Source: Deltaproteobacteria bacterium (GTDB taxonomy: Bacteria; Desulfobacterota; Desulfobacteria; Desulfobacterales; JAUWMJ01). From it: a stretch of 45,622 nt of DNA. This document shows positions 7,000-15,853 of this stretch, piece by piece; the stretch's first letter is position 1; each line of letters starts with the position of its first letter. The translations under genes and the position numbers were made by a program. Under the pieces are notes generated by a model. It saw only the letters and a list, made by a program, of their open reading frames with translations, made no database searches and was not told where the DNA came from. The stretch covers positions 1-45,622 of the forward strand of contig DAOWEJ010000048.1 in assembly GCA_030638575.1 (NCBI GenBank). The letters are read 5' to 3'.

Positions 7000-7965
7000 A
7001 TGTTTAAAACAAAAATCACAAAAATGCTCGGAATTAAATATCCCATTATTGGCGGGACTATGATGTGGATCAGCAACGCCGACTTTGTTGCAGCAATCTC
7101 AAATGCAGGCGGACTTGGGATACTTGCTTCTGCCATTTACGAATCAAAAAAGTCATTTGCCGATGCCATCGATCGGATACATGAGCTAACCGATAATCCG
7201 TTTGCAGTCAACATAAACCTGTTCCCATCCATGCGGCCCATTGATAACAATGATTATATGGATGTCATGGAAGACAAAAGGATCAAGATTGTTGAGACTT
7301 CCGGCCACTTTGCTCCTGAAGAGCTGTCTAAAAGATTTAAAGATGCCGAGATGATCTGGATTCACAAGTGCGTCGGAGTTAGATACTCTCTTAAAGCCCA
7401 GGAACTTGGTGCTGATATTGTAACCGTTGTCGGTTACGAAAACGGTGGGGCCACGGGCAAACTTGATATCGGAACCCTTGTACTGGTGCCTGTCGTCAAA
7501 GATAATTTGCGTGTCCCCGTCATCGGCGGCGGCGGCGTATCCGACGGCCGGGGATTACTGGCAGTTCTGTCTCTTGGTGCTGACGCCGTGATCATGGGTA
7601 CCCGTCTTCTCACCACGCAGGAATGCCCTATCCATGACAATCTCAAACAGGCCCTTGTTAATGCTACTGAACTCGACACAATGCTTATCATGCGATCCAT
7701 TAATGCTACACACAGAGTATGGTCTAATGTCGCTGCTGACAATTGCGCCCAACTTGAGGCACAAGGCGCTGATATTGATGAACTTTTTAAAGTTATTTCA
7801 GGTGTAAATACCAAACGGATGTTTAATGAAGGAGATTTGGATACAGGTATCATCGCCTGCGGCCAGGGAGTCGGGATGGCTAGTGACATACCGACTGTAA
7901 AAGAGCTCTTTGACCGAATTATCGATCAGGCCAAAGAAGTCACCAGTGGGCTCGCAGAAGGATAG
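7000..7965 (+). CDS. Nitronate monooxygenase-like FMN oxidoreductase (NPD/FabK family)
   Basis: This 321-aa TIM-barrel flavoprotein includes PIIGGTMMWISNADFVAAIS, NAGGLGILA, the phosphate-binding PVIGGGGVSDGRG and ADAVIMGTRLL. These are the FMN-binding motifs shared by 2-nitropropane dioxygenase/nitronate monooxygenase and enoyl-ACP reductase FabK. In strict anaerobes such genes often accompany acyl-CoA metabolism, which agrees with the CoA-transferase-family gene downstream. A true nitronate substrate is not shown. The RBS is AGAGG before ATG. The 117-bp spacer that follows contains degenerate G-rich repeats of about 8-10 bp (GCTGGAAAGCTATGAAG-type). Confidence 0.78.
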   Translation: MFKTKITKMLGIKYPIIGGTMMWISNADFVAAISNAGGLGILASAIYESKKSFADAIDRIHELTDNPFAVNINLFPSMRPIDNNDYMDVMEDKRIKIVETSGHFAPEELSKRFKDAEMIWIHKCVGVRYSLKAQELGADIVTVVGYENGGATGKLDIGTLVLVPVVKDNLRVPVIGGGGVSDGRGLLAVLSLGADAVIMGTRLLTTQECPIHDNLKQALVNATELDTMLIMRSINATHRVWSNVAADNCAQLEAQGADIDELFKVISGVNTKRMFNEGDLDTGIIACGQGVGMASDIPTVKELFDRIIDQAKEVTSGLAEG

Positions 7966-8082
7966 AAAACTGTAAAGCTGGTTGGAGAAAAGCGGAAATC
8001 CCGATTTATCCGGAGAGGCTGGAAAGCTATGAAGTTGGGAGGCTGCGAGGCTTAAAGGCTTGAAGGTGTAGAGGAGAAAAGG

Positions 8083-9231
8083 ATGCCAAAAAGTGGTGCA
8101 TTATCGGGAATAAAGGTAGTTGACCTGTCACGCCTTTTGCCGGGGCCGTACTGTTCCATGATTCTTGCTGATCATGGGGCAAGGGTGATTGCCGTGGAAG
8201 ACAGACAGTTTATAAGTGATGATCCTTTCTTTGACACAGTTTATAGAAACAAAGAACATATGTCCTTAAATTTAAAGACTAAAGAAGGAAAAAAGATATT
8301 CTTTCGCCTTGCCGGTGATGCCGACGTTCTTCTGGAGGGGTTCAGGCCCGGCGTTGTTGGCAGACTCGGTGTTGACTATGACTCTGTTCGTAAAGTTAAC
8401 CCGAAAATCATTTACTGCTCAATAACAGGATTCGGTCAAACAGGCCCCTGCCGTGACAGAGCCGGCCACGATGTTAGTTTTATGAGCTATTCAGGTGCTC
8501 TTGACCTGATCGGCGGAAAAAATCGTCCCCCTTGTATCCCCGGTGTTCAGATAGCGGATATCGCAGGAGGAGGAATGAACGCGGCAATCGGAATACTTCT
8601 GGCCCTCTTTTCTAGAGAAATGACCGGAAAAGGGCAGTATATCGATATCTCCATAACCGACGGAATGTTGAGTCTAATGCCGTTTCCTTTTTTTATAAAA
8701 CATCTAACCGGGAAAAGTCCTCAACGCTCTGATTTTATTTTATCCCATCGTTTTGCCTGTTATAATACTTATGAGACGAAAGACGGAAGATACATTTCCA
8801 TCGGTGCTGTTGAAAACCGTTTCTGGAAAAAGCTTTGTGAGTTACTGGAAGTTCCGGAATACACACCGCTTCAATATGATGAAAATAGACGCCGGGAAAT
8901 CATCGATATTATGAGAACTGCCTTTTTGAAAAAGACCCTAGCCCAATGGGAAATAAAACTGGCCGACCTGGATGCCTGCTGTGAACCGATACGGAATCTT
9001 TCAGAAGTTCTTAAAGATCCTCTTTTCCGCGAAAGGGAAATGGTTGTTGAAGTTGCCGGAAAAGACGGGAAAAAGACTGCTGCGCTGGGGGTGCCTGTCA
9101 AGCTGAGTGAAACTCCGGGCACAGTGCGCACCCCACCGGCCGCCTTTGGAGAAAACACAGAAACAATACTTGATGAACTCGGATACTCAAAAGAACAAAT
9201 TCAAGGATTTGCGGATAGAGAAATCATCTAA
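8083..9231 (+). CDS. CaiB/BaiF family III CoA-transferase, alpha-methylacyl-CoA racemase-like
   Basis: The 382-aa length is typical for the family. The N-terminal GIKVVDLSRLLPGPYCSMIL, then LEGFRPGVVGRLGVDY and SITGFGQTGP, are hallmark family III motifs. His129 in AGHDVSF and Asp159 in QIADIAGGGMNAA fall where alpha-methylacyl-CoA racemases carry their catalytic His/Asp pair, so racemisation of a 2-methyl-branched acyl-CoA is a fair alternative to CoA transfer. Such an activity would fit branched fatty-acid or alkane-derived acyl-CoA oxidation, but no other pathway genes are next to it. The RBS GAGGAGAAAAGG is strong. It forms a likely two-gene unit with the flavoprotein upstream. Confidence 0.82.
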   Translation: MPKSGALSGIKVVDLSRLLPGPYCSMILADHGARVIAVEDRQFISDDPFFDTVYRNKEHMSLNLKTKEGKKIFFRLAGDADVLLEGFRPGVVGRLGVDYDSVRKVNPKIIYCSITGFGQTGPCRDRAGHDVSFMSYSGALDLIGGKNRPPCIPGVQIADIAGGGMNAAIGILLALFSREMTGKGQYIDISITDGMLSLMPFPFFIKHLTGKSPQRSDFILSHRFACYNTYETKDGRYISIGAVENRFWKKLCELLEVPEYTPLQYDENRRREIIDIMRTAFLKKTLAQWEIKLADLDACCEPIRNLSEVLKDPLFREREMVVEVAGKDGKKTAALGVPVKLSETPGTVRTPPAAFGENTETILDELGYSKEQIQGFADREII

Positions 9232-9307
9232 GGCAGACAAACGGTTCTTAAACCCCTTTGATTTATTAAAGTGTGCAATATCCCAATATTACAAAACCAT
9301 CAATTTT

Positions 9308-9373
9308 GATGTCGTCGTAAAAAGTCCCATCTACTGCGTTGTAGCGGTTTTTCAGGCACTCAGCTTACTAACG
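9308..9373. repeat. Partial copy of repeat family B (B1) in the 9232-9488 gap
   Basis: GATGTCGTCGTAAAAAGTCC and the following TACTGCGTTGTAGCGGTTT are nearly identical to the start of the repeat at 20639. The similarity stops near 9373 and no matching right end was found, so this is a truncated copy. Nothing else recognisable lies in this 257-bp gap between convergent genes. Confidence 0.75.
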
Positions 9374-9488
9374 TAAAGCTATCCACAACGATGAATGCAA
9401 TAGAACTATTGATTTCCTTTTTCCTCCATGATTTCAAAAGCCTTGTCAGATTTAATTGCAATATCAGATATCATTCATCATAAATAAA

Positions 9489-10163
9489 TCATTTTTGTTT
9501 TATGTCATACCCGGCTTTTTGCAGCTGATCGACGACTTCATTTACATGACTGCTGCTTCGTGTCTCCATTTCAAGCTCCACATGCGTGACATAAAGAGGA
9601 ATGTCTCTCACGCTACGGTAATGATAAATATGGAGAACGTTTGCCTTTAAGCCGGCCACCATGTTCAGAAGCTTTGCAAGACTGCCGGGTACATCTTCCA
9701 TCTTGACCCTGATTCGCAAAATACGTCCATTCTTTATAAGCCCTTTTCTTATAATCCGGCCCAAAAGCGGGCTGTCCACATTCCAGCCGCTGATGATAAG
9801 AACTGCCCTGCTTCCGCCTGGAACATTTACAAGGCCGCTTAAAAGTGCAGCTACTGGTTATGCACCTGCGCCTTCGACCAGAATCTTTTTCCGCTCGAGG
9901 AGCAGCAACATTGCTGCTGCTATCTGTTCTTCTTCCACTACAACCATCTCGTCCACGCACTTCTTGATAATATCAAAATTCAGTTTACCGACTTTTTTAA
10001 CACTAATTCCGTCGGCAATCGAATGTTTAGCCTCGACATGCGTAACAGTTCCCCTTCTGAATGATTCATAAACAGAAGGGCAGACCGCAGCCTGAACCCC
10101 TATAACTCTTGTCTTAGATCTTATCGCTTTTGCAACCGATGCTACCTCGGAAATAAATCCGCC
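9489..10163 (-). pseudogene. Decayed threonine ammonia-lyase: C-terminal half only, with internal stop
   Basis: On the minus strand, the frame directly following the arcC stop reads GGFISEVASAVAKAIRS, RVIGVQAAVCPSVYESF, VEEEQIAAAMLLLLERKK, ILVEGAGA-stop-PVAALLSGLVNVPGGS, and then a C-terminal ACT domain (ILRIRVKMEDVPGSLAKLL) ending at TGA 9489-9491. These are the middle and end of catabolic threonine ammonia-lyase. The TAA at 9858-9860 replaces an Ala codon after EGAGA. About 175 N-terminal residues, including the PLP lysine, are missing. The break lies at the tip of arcC: its last codons GTRIG run directly into the lyase's glycine-rich loop, so a deletion joined the two genes. The orphan ACT segment (GTG at 9779) could still be translated as 96 aa, but there is no sign of function. 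Confidence 0.85.
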
Positions 10164-11096
10164 TCAACCGATTCTGGTACCGGCTTTTCCCTCAACTGCC
10201 TTATCAATATCCTCAATAGAACAAATCATGGCTCTTTTCCCTCTGTTTTGTATAAACTGCATGGCTGCTTCAATCTTCGGCCCCATTGAACCAGCCGGGA
10301 AGTGGCCCTCTTTCTGGTATTTAGCAGCTTCCTTAAGTGTCATGGAAGAAACGAATTTTTCGTTTGATCTGCCATGGTTAAGCGCTACGCCGTAAACATC
10401 TGTTGCCATAAGAAAAATATCCACACCGACTTCTTCCGCCAGTTTCGCACTGGCCAGGTCTTTATCGATAACAGCATCTACACCGCAAAATTTCCGTCCT
10501 TCCCTGATTACCGGTATGCCGCCTCCCCCACAGCAAATGACAATAAAATCCATATTGATGAGTTTTTTAATTTCCCGTTTTTCCACTATGGTAACGGGCC
10601 TGGGAGAAACCACGACATGGCGGTATCCCTTTGCGGTCTTGCTAACCGGGAAGGTTAAATCAGCGGCCTTTTCTTTTGTATAAACAGGTCCAATCGGTTT
10701 GGTAGGTGTTTTAAATGCAGGATCCTTTTCGTCAACAACAATATAACTTATAAGACTTACAAGTGGTTTGGCATGAATGCCTAGATCCATGAGTTCGCTG
10801 TCTAAAGTCGATTCGATCATGTAGCCGATCTGCCCCTGGGTTTGTGCCACCAGTATTTCCAGGGGCAGTTTCGGTGTCGTATCACAGCTTTCCTGCTGCA
10901 ATAGAAGGCTCCCTACCTGGGGACCGTTCCCGTGGGTAATAATTATTTTAAATTTTTGTGAAAGTTTGGCGATTTGCCTGATGGGCACTTTCAGATTTTC
11001 AAACTGCTGTTCAATGGTGCCTTCCTGGCCTTTCCTTATAAGTGCATTCCCCCCAAGGGCCACTAAAAGTGTTTCCTTTTTGTTTTTACTTTTCAT
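10164..11096 (-). CDS. arcC: Carbamate kinase
   Basis: This 310-aa amino-acid-kinase-fold protein opens with LVALGGNALIRKGQEGT and includes TQGQIGYMIESTLDSEL, PVVSPRPVTIVE-type segments, CCGGGGIPVIREG and the closing FPAGSMGPKIEAAMQFI. All are standard carbamate kinase motifs, and the length is normal. It interconverts carbamoyl phosphate plus ADP with carbamate plus ATP. It follows the COG2403 GTPase by 5 bp in the same operon. Its last residues (AGTRIG) look like a normal ArcC tail (AGTRI...) whose final codons and stop come from the fused threonine ammonia-lyase remnant, so the enzyme itself should be intact. Confidence 0.9.
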   Translation of the reverse strand: MKSKNKKETLLVALGGNALIRKGQEGTIEQQFENLKVPIRQIAKLSQKFKIIITHGNGPQVGSLLLQQESCDTTPKLPLEILVAQTQGQIGYMIESTLDSELMDLGIHAKPLVSLISYIVVDEKDPAFKTPTKPIGPVYTKEKAADLTFPVSKTAKGYRHVVVSPRPVTIVEKREIKKLINMDFIVICCGGGGIPVIREGRKFCGVDAVIDKDLASAKLAEEVGVDIFLMATDVYGVALNHGRSNEKFVSSMTLKEAAKYQKEGHFPAGSMGPKIEAAMQFIQNRGKRAMICSIEDIDKAVEGKAGTRIG

Positions 11097-11101
11097 GATC
11101 G

Positions 11102-12424
11102 CTAAACCCTATCCCCAAGACGTTTTAAAAGCACTCCCTCCAGAGTGGGGGAACTGTGGTCCTTGTATTCATATCGCACCCGAAGGTTTGGCTTTTTAAT
11201 ATCAAGAATTCGAGGAAGATGAATCGGTGTGGCAAAAAGAACAAGGTCACACTCAGCATTTTCAATAGTATGTTCAAGATCGTGTATCTGCTCTTTGCTG
11301 TACCCCATGGCCGGCAGCACTGAATCAATATGAGGATATCGGCGATAAGTATCCTTTAGAGCGCCTACAGCATAAGGACGGGGATCAACAATTTCAGCCG
11401 CTTTATGCAATTTCGCTGCAATGACTCCTGCTCCAAAGGACATATCTCCGTGTGTGAGTGTAGGCCCGTCTTCCACAACCAGAACCCGCTTTCCCCTGAT
11501 CAAATCAGGCTCGCTGACAAGAACAGATGACTCGGCCAGCACGATTTCAGCATTTCTCCCGCATTTCTCAATGTTTTTTTTGACCTGTTTTATTTTTTCC
11601 GGCGGAGCGGTGTCGACCTTGTTGATAATGGCAATGTCCGCCATTAGCATGTTGGTTTCACCTGGGTAATATAAAAGCTCGTGTCCGGCCCTATGGGGAT
11701 CGAACAGTACAATATGCACATCCGGACAATAAAAAGGCGTGTCGTTGTTGCCGCCGTCCCAGACAATAACATCGGCTTCCTTCTCCGCCGCCTTTAGGAT
11801 CTTTCCGTAATCTATCCCTGCATATACGATGATTCCCTGCTCCACAAGCGGCTCATATTCTTCTCTCTCTTCGATGGTACATCGTTGCTTTTTAAAATCT
11901 TCATAAGCTGAAAATCGCTGCACAACTTGCAACCCCAAATCCCCGTACGGCATGGGATGCCGTACCGCCACGACCTTTTTCCCCTTATCTTTTATGATTT
12001 CGCATACTTTTCTTGTTGTCTGGGATTTTCCGCATCCTGTTCTCACTGCGCAAACCGCCACAACAGGTTTTTCAGATTTGAGCATCGTATAGGTAGCACC
12101 TATCAGCGTAAAATCCGAACCTTCAGCCATAGCGATGGATGCCTTGTGCATAACCTCCGCATGGGGAACATCACTGTAAGAAAAAGCCACCACATCGACC
12201 TTGTGCTCACGGATGAGATTGACCAGCTCGTCTTCATGGTAGATGGAAATGCCTTCCGGGTACATTTTTCCCGCCAGCTCCGGCGGATATCGGCGACCTT
12301 CAATATCCGGTATTTGGGCAGCGGTAAAGGCTACGACATTATAGCGACTATTGTCTTTAAAGTATACGTTGAAGTTGTGGAAATCCCTTCCCGCAGCTCC
12401 CATTATTATGACTTTTTCAACCAT
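11102..12424 (-). CDS. COG2403 GTPase / cyclic 2,3-diphosphoglycerate synthetase-like protein
   Basis: This 440-aa protein has an N-terminal Rossmann-like domain (VIIMGAAGRDFHNFNVYF), then a P-loop variant (AVRTGCGKSQTTRKV), the acidic segment ADVIVWDGGNNDTPF and the guanine-type motif IINKVDTAPPEKI. This is the architecture of the archaeal cyclic 2,3-diphosphoglycerate synthetase family. The bacterial homologues are uncharacterised, and cDPG synthesis here is only suggested by homology. The gene heads a minus-strand operon with arcC (5-bp gap) and formerly a threonine ammonia-lyase, which points to an ATP/phosphoryl link with amino-acid or nitrogen catabolism. The start is ATG with an AGGAGAGG-type RBS just upstream. 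Confidence 0.8.
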   Translation of the reverse strand: MVEKVIIMGAAGRDFHNFNVYFKDNSRYNVVAFTAAQIPDIEGRRYPPELAGKMYPEGISIYHEDELVNLIREHKVDVVAFSYSDVPHAEVMHKASIAMAEGSDFTLIGATYTMLKSEKPVVAVCAVRTGCGKSQTTRKVCEIIKDKGKKVVAVRHPMPYGDLGLQVVQRFSAYEDFKKQRCTIEEREEYEPLVEQGIIVYAGIDYGKILKAAEKEADVIVWDGGNNDTPFYCPDVHIVLFDPHRAGHELLYYPGETNMLMADIAIINKVDTAPPEKIKQVKKNIEKCGRNAEIVLAESSVLVSEPDLIRGKRVLVVEDGPTLTHGDMSFGAGVIAAKLHKAAEIVDPRPYAVGALKDTYRRYPHIDSVLPAMGYSKEQIHDLEHTIENAECDLVLFATPIHLPRILDIKKPNLRVRYEYKDHSSPTLEGVLLKRLGDRV

Positions 12425-12603
12425 TACCTCTCCTTTTCCATAGAACGTCTTTTTTTAAGAAAACTAAGATAAAATTTCGCTTTTTTCTTTTTGATTTCTC
12501 CGGCAAACGTGATATTAGCATAACAAATCCTGAAAGCAAGATAACTCTTCAAACAGATAAACCGCAACGGATTCCTAAAAATGAACCGTATGGGAGATTA
12601 ACC

Positions 12604-14535
12604 ATGACTGCTTTTGTCAATCTGTTCAGTCCTGTTCGAATCGGTTCCATGAAGGCAAAAAATCGCCTGCTCATGTCTGCCATGAGTATCAATTTCGGCG
12701 TTGATGATAAAGGATGGGTCAACGAACAATTGACCGAATATTTTGTGGCCCGTGCTCGTGGCGGTGTCGGGATGATGCTGGTAGGCGGAGGTGCCGTTCA
12801 CCCAACAGGACTGGAACTTCCGCAACTGCCGGCCCTTTGGGATGACGGTTGCATTCCAGCTTTGGAAAAGATGGTTGCGGCTGTGAAGCCCTTTGATTGC
12901 TGCTTTGGCGTCCAATTAATGCACGGAGGCCGTCAATCGTACCACGATAAAACAGTAGCCCCTTCGCCGATTCCGGCGCTGGCGGTTGTTAAAAGCATAC
13001 CCAAAGAATTGACCATCGATGGAATCCATGAAATGGTCAACGCTTTTGGTGATGCCGCCCGGCGTTGTTACCAGGCAGGATTTGATTTTATCGAAATCCA
13101 CGGGGGCCACGGTTATCTGATCAATCAATTCATGGCGCCCAACTCCAACAAGCGCACTGATGTTTATGGCGGGTCTTTTAAGAATCGCATTAGGTTTTTG
13201 CTGGAACTTTTTAGGGATATCAAATCTAAATGCGGCGCCGACTTTCCAGTCGGGGTTCGGATTAATGGCAAAGATTACATAGAAAACGGCTGGACACTGG
13301 AAGAAGCTTTGAAGCTATCGGTGATTCTGGAAAAAGAAGGTGCCGATTATCTGCACATATCCGCAGGTATCTACGGCAGCAAGCAGCTTTCTATTCCTTC
13401 CATGTATGTGGAACATGGATGCTTTACCCATCTTGCCGCCGCAATCAAGAACGAAGTATCTATCCCTGTAGTAGCTGTGGGGCGGATAAAAACGCCTGAA
13501 CTGGCCGATCTCATTATAAAAACAGGAAAAGCGGACATTATAGCTATGGGCCGGGCTCTGCTTGCCGATCCTGAGCTTCCTCAAAAAGCCCGGACAGGTA
13601 ATGTTACCGCTATTCGCCCATGTATTGGCTGCTGTTTGGGTTGTATTCATGCCGTGCTGGCGCAGGAACCGGGCGGTTGTGTAGTAAACCCGGATGTCGG
13701 CCGGGAATACTTGCTCAAAACAGACGAGCCGGCTGCGGCCGTTTACAATGTTCTGGTGACAGGAGCAGGACCGGCCGGCATGGCGGCAGCCCGCATGGCC
13801 GCTTTGCGGGGACACAGGGTCACTGTTTGTGAGCAAAACGGGCAATTGGGCGGAGCATTGAGACTGGCAGCCGCTGTCCCTGGGCGTTCCGAGATCAATG
13901 ATGTCATCAAATTCCTTGCTCGTGAGCTGCAACGGCTCAATGTCGAAATCAGACTCAACACTCCATTAAGTGACACCTTGATCCGTACTATAGACCCGGA
14001 TACGGTAATATTGGCAACCGGCAGCTTACCGGATATGCCTATGCTCAAAGGGTTATTTAAGACAAAGATGGATTTATGTACGGTAACAGATGTTTTAGAC
14101 CAACAATCCACCGTAGGAGACACAGTTATTGTTTTAGGAGGCAATCAGACAGGGCTGGTGCTTGCCGATTACTTGTCCACCCGTAATAAAACCGTAGCCG
14201 TGTTGCACCGCAAGGCTCATTTTGCTGAAGAGATGTCCAGCAACGACCGTTATTACCTTCGGGAGCGTTTAAAACAAGACAACATCACTTTATACAAACC
14301 TGTTGTCATCGATACATTTTTGGCTGACGGTGTGCAGTTCCACATTGGAGAAGAAAGCGTTACCCTGAAAAACTTTGACACCGTGGTTATCGCCGACAAT
14401 ATGACGCCGGTACGTGAAGCTGCCAACCTGCTTAGAAACAAGGATATTAACATCCATATTATCGGCGATGCCAAATCTCCCCGTCATCTGATGTATGCCA
14501 TGAACGAAGCCGAGGAGATCGGCCGGACGCTATAA
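12604..14535 (+). CDS. Old-yellow-enzyme/FAD oxidoreductase (2,4-dienoyl-CoA reductase / BaiCD type)
   Basis: The 643-aa protein has the three-part FadH layout. Residues 1 to about 335 form the FMN TIM barrel (IHGGHGYLINQFMAPNSNKR, DVYGGSFKNR). A [4Fe-4S] site follows with Cys340, Cys343/344, Cys347 and Cys359 (CIGCCLGC ... GGC). The C-terminal FAD/NAD(P) domain begins at VLVTGAGPAGMAAARMAA and contains a second nucleotide motif, TVIVLGGNQTGLVLADYL. Such enzymes reduce 2,4-dienoyl-CoAs or other activated C=C bonds. The start has GGGAG upstream. It is monocistronic and faces the minus-strand arcC operon, with about 180 bp of divergent promoter region at 12425-12603. The substrate cannot be fixed from the sequence. 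Confidence 0.86.
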   Translation: MTAFVNLFSPVRIGSMKAKNRLLMSAMSINFGVDDKGWVNEQLTEYFVARARGGVGMMLVGGGAVHPTGLELPQLPALWDDGCIPALEKMVAAVKPFDCCFGVQLMHGGRQSYHDKTVAPSPIPALAVVKSIPKELTIDGIHEMVNAFGDAARRCYQAGFDFIEIHGGHGYLINQFMAPNSNKRTDVYGGSFKNRIRFLLELFRDIKSKCGADFPVGVRINGKDYIENGWTLEEALKLSVILEKEGADYLHISAGIYGSKQLSIPSMYVEHGCFTHLAAAIKNEVSIPVVAVGRIKTPELADLIIKTGKADIIAMGRALLADPELPQKARTGNVTAIRPCIGCCLGCIHAVLAQEPGGCVVNPDVGREYLLKTDEPAAAVYNVLVTGAGPAGMAAARMAALRGHRVTVCEQNGQLGGALRLAAAVPGRSEINDVIKFLARELQRLNVEIRLNTPLSDTLIRTIDPDTVILATGSLPDMPMLKGLFKTKMDLCTVTDVLDQQSTVGDTVIVLGGNQTGLVLADYLSTRNKTVAVLHRKAHFAEEMSSNDRYYLRERLKQDNITLYKPVVIDTFLADGVQFHIGEESVTLKNFDTVVIADNMTPVREAANLLRNKDINIHIIGDAKSPRHLMYAMNEAEEIGRTL

Positions 14536-14604
14536 TAGCTATAGTCTGAATTGTTCTCGTTTTGATAAAAGCCCTAAACTCACAAAAACCAATATATCAA
14601 ATTT

Positions 14605-14776
14605 GATACTATAGTAAAAAGTCCGATTTAGACGGTTTCGTAAAAAGTTCAAATTCAAGGCGTGTCCCGCTAAAGCGGGATAATCACAAGAAGTACTGAT
14701 CGTACGTTGAATGATTACGAAATACAGCACAACGTCCCGCTGCACTGAAGCGGGAGACTTTTTACGAAACCGTCTA
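14605..14776. repeat. Repeat family A, copy A1 (inverted-repeat element)
   Basis: GACGGTTTCGTAAAAAGT (14631 on) is mirrored by ACTTTTTACGAAACCGTC (ending 14774). An outer, weaker repeat (GATACTATAGTAAAAAGTCC) precedes it. Inside are the short palindromes TCCCGCTAAAGCGGGA (14665-14680) and the longer TCCCGCT...AGCGGGA at 14735-14755. Copies occur at 23196-23393 and 27451-27613. No coding capacity. Confidence 0.85.
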
Positions 14777-14779
14777 ATT

Positions 14780-15853
14780 TCATTTCAGGATAATCGTCTC
14801 ACCGTGCTTAAGAACACGAAATGCTTCTTTCGCAAGCCCCTTTTCTTCAAGCGCCTTTTCAAGCCGCTCGGGCGGTTCTTCAAGGGGTTCGTCCGTTAGT
14901 ACGAAGGTGCCCCAGTGTATTGCAACAGATTTTTTAGACCGTACATCCAGATGAATCTGCAAAGCCTCTTCAGGTGAGACATGATGGCCACGCATAAACC
15001 ATCTAGGCTCATAGGCACCTATTGGTATTGCTGACAAATCGAATGGGCCTAGTTTGTGTCCAATTTCCTTAAAACAAGGTGCATATCCGGTATCTCCTGC
15101 AAAAAAGAAGCGAAAACTATTTGATTTTATGACCCAGCCAGACCACAGAGTTTTGTTCCTGGTAAATATACTTCTTTTGCTCCAGTGCTGAGCAGGAACA
15201 GCTATAATTTCCAGATCATTCTCTTTATACAGGTCCCACCAGTCCAGCTCAAAAACCTGATTGATACCTATGCTCTTGAACCAGCTTTTAAGCCCAAGGG
15301 GAACGAAATATTTTGTCTTTTTTACCCCATTGCGTTTATACAATCTTAGAATAGTTCTTTTATCGAGGGAATCATAATGATTATGGGATATAACCACGAT
15401 ATGAATGGGTGGCAGGTTATCCAGGGATAGCCCCGGCGATATTACTCTTTTGGGCCCGGACCATTGCACTGGTGAGGCACGATTTGAAAAATGGGGATCG
15501 GTGAGGATATTTTTTCCTTCTATCTGCAACAAAACAGTAGCATGTCCGATCCATGTTAGTGTGTTTTTGCTGCTGTTTGTTTTTAAAAACTCCAAATCGT
15601 TTTCGGCAAGAGTAAAATTATAATCTTCTGGAGATGGGGTTTCTTTCCAGAGCCTGGCCCATCGCCATTTTAAAAAATCGAAAAAACCTTTCTGTTTGAA
15701 AGGATAAACGTTTCTAAACCCGTTTTTCGTGTGATGCGGTTTATCCGATCGAACTGGTTGTGCAGCACAGTTTGTCGAAAAGAAAAAAGCAACACATAAA
15801 ATAGCAGCTTTACATATCTTGAAACTCAAAGTTTTGCTCCGCAGTATTTGCAA
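14780..15853 (-). CDS. Exported metallo-beta-lactamase-fold hydrolase (UlaG/NAPE-PLD-like)
   Basis: The 357-aa protein begins with a basic/hydrophobic leader (ICKAAILCVAFFFSTNCAA) that looks like a signal peptide. A lipid-attached cysteine at STNC is possible but not a standard lipobox. The mature part has the MBL core: WIGHATVLLQIEGKNILTDP, the metal motif SHNHYDSLD (HxHxDxxD), FFAGDTGYAP and AIHWGTF. The pattern matches the L-ascorbate-6-P lactonase/NAPE-PLD-like branch, often found as cell-envelope proteins. The gene overlaps the 3' end of the K+ channel gene by 28 nt on the same strand, so they are probably co-transcribed. Substrate unknown. Confidence 0.82.
   Translation of the reverse strand: MQILRSKTLSFKICKAAILCVAFFFSTNCAAQPVRSDKPHHTKNGFRNVYPFKQKGFFDFLKWRWARLWKETPSPEDYNFTLAENDLEFLKTNSSKNTLTWIGHATVLLQIEGKNILTDPHFSNRASPVQWSGPKRVISPGLSLDNLPPIHIVVISHNHYDSLDKRTILRLYKRNGVKKTKYFVPLGLKSWFKSIGINQVFELDWWDLYKENDLEIIAVPAQHWSKRSIFTRNKTLWSGWVIKSNSFRFFFAGDTGYAPCFKEIGHKLGPFDLSAIPIGAYEPRWFMRGHHVSPEEALQIHLDVRSKKSVAIHWGTFVLTDEPLEEPPERLEKALEEKGLAKEAFRVLKHGETIILK

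Noticed and set aside
9858-9860. Internal stop of the threonine ammonia-lyase as a recoded codon
   Set aside because: The codon is TAA, which is neither Sec (TGA) nor Pyl (TAG), and the gene also lacks its first half.
10164-10166. TGA between arcC and the lyase remnant as selenocysteine
   Set aside because: The lyase family has Gly at this point and ArcC naturally ends here; no Cys/Sec position is expected.
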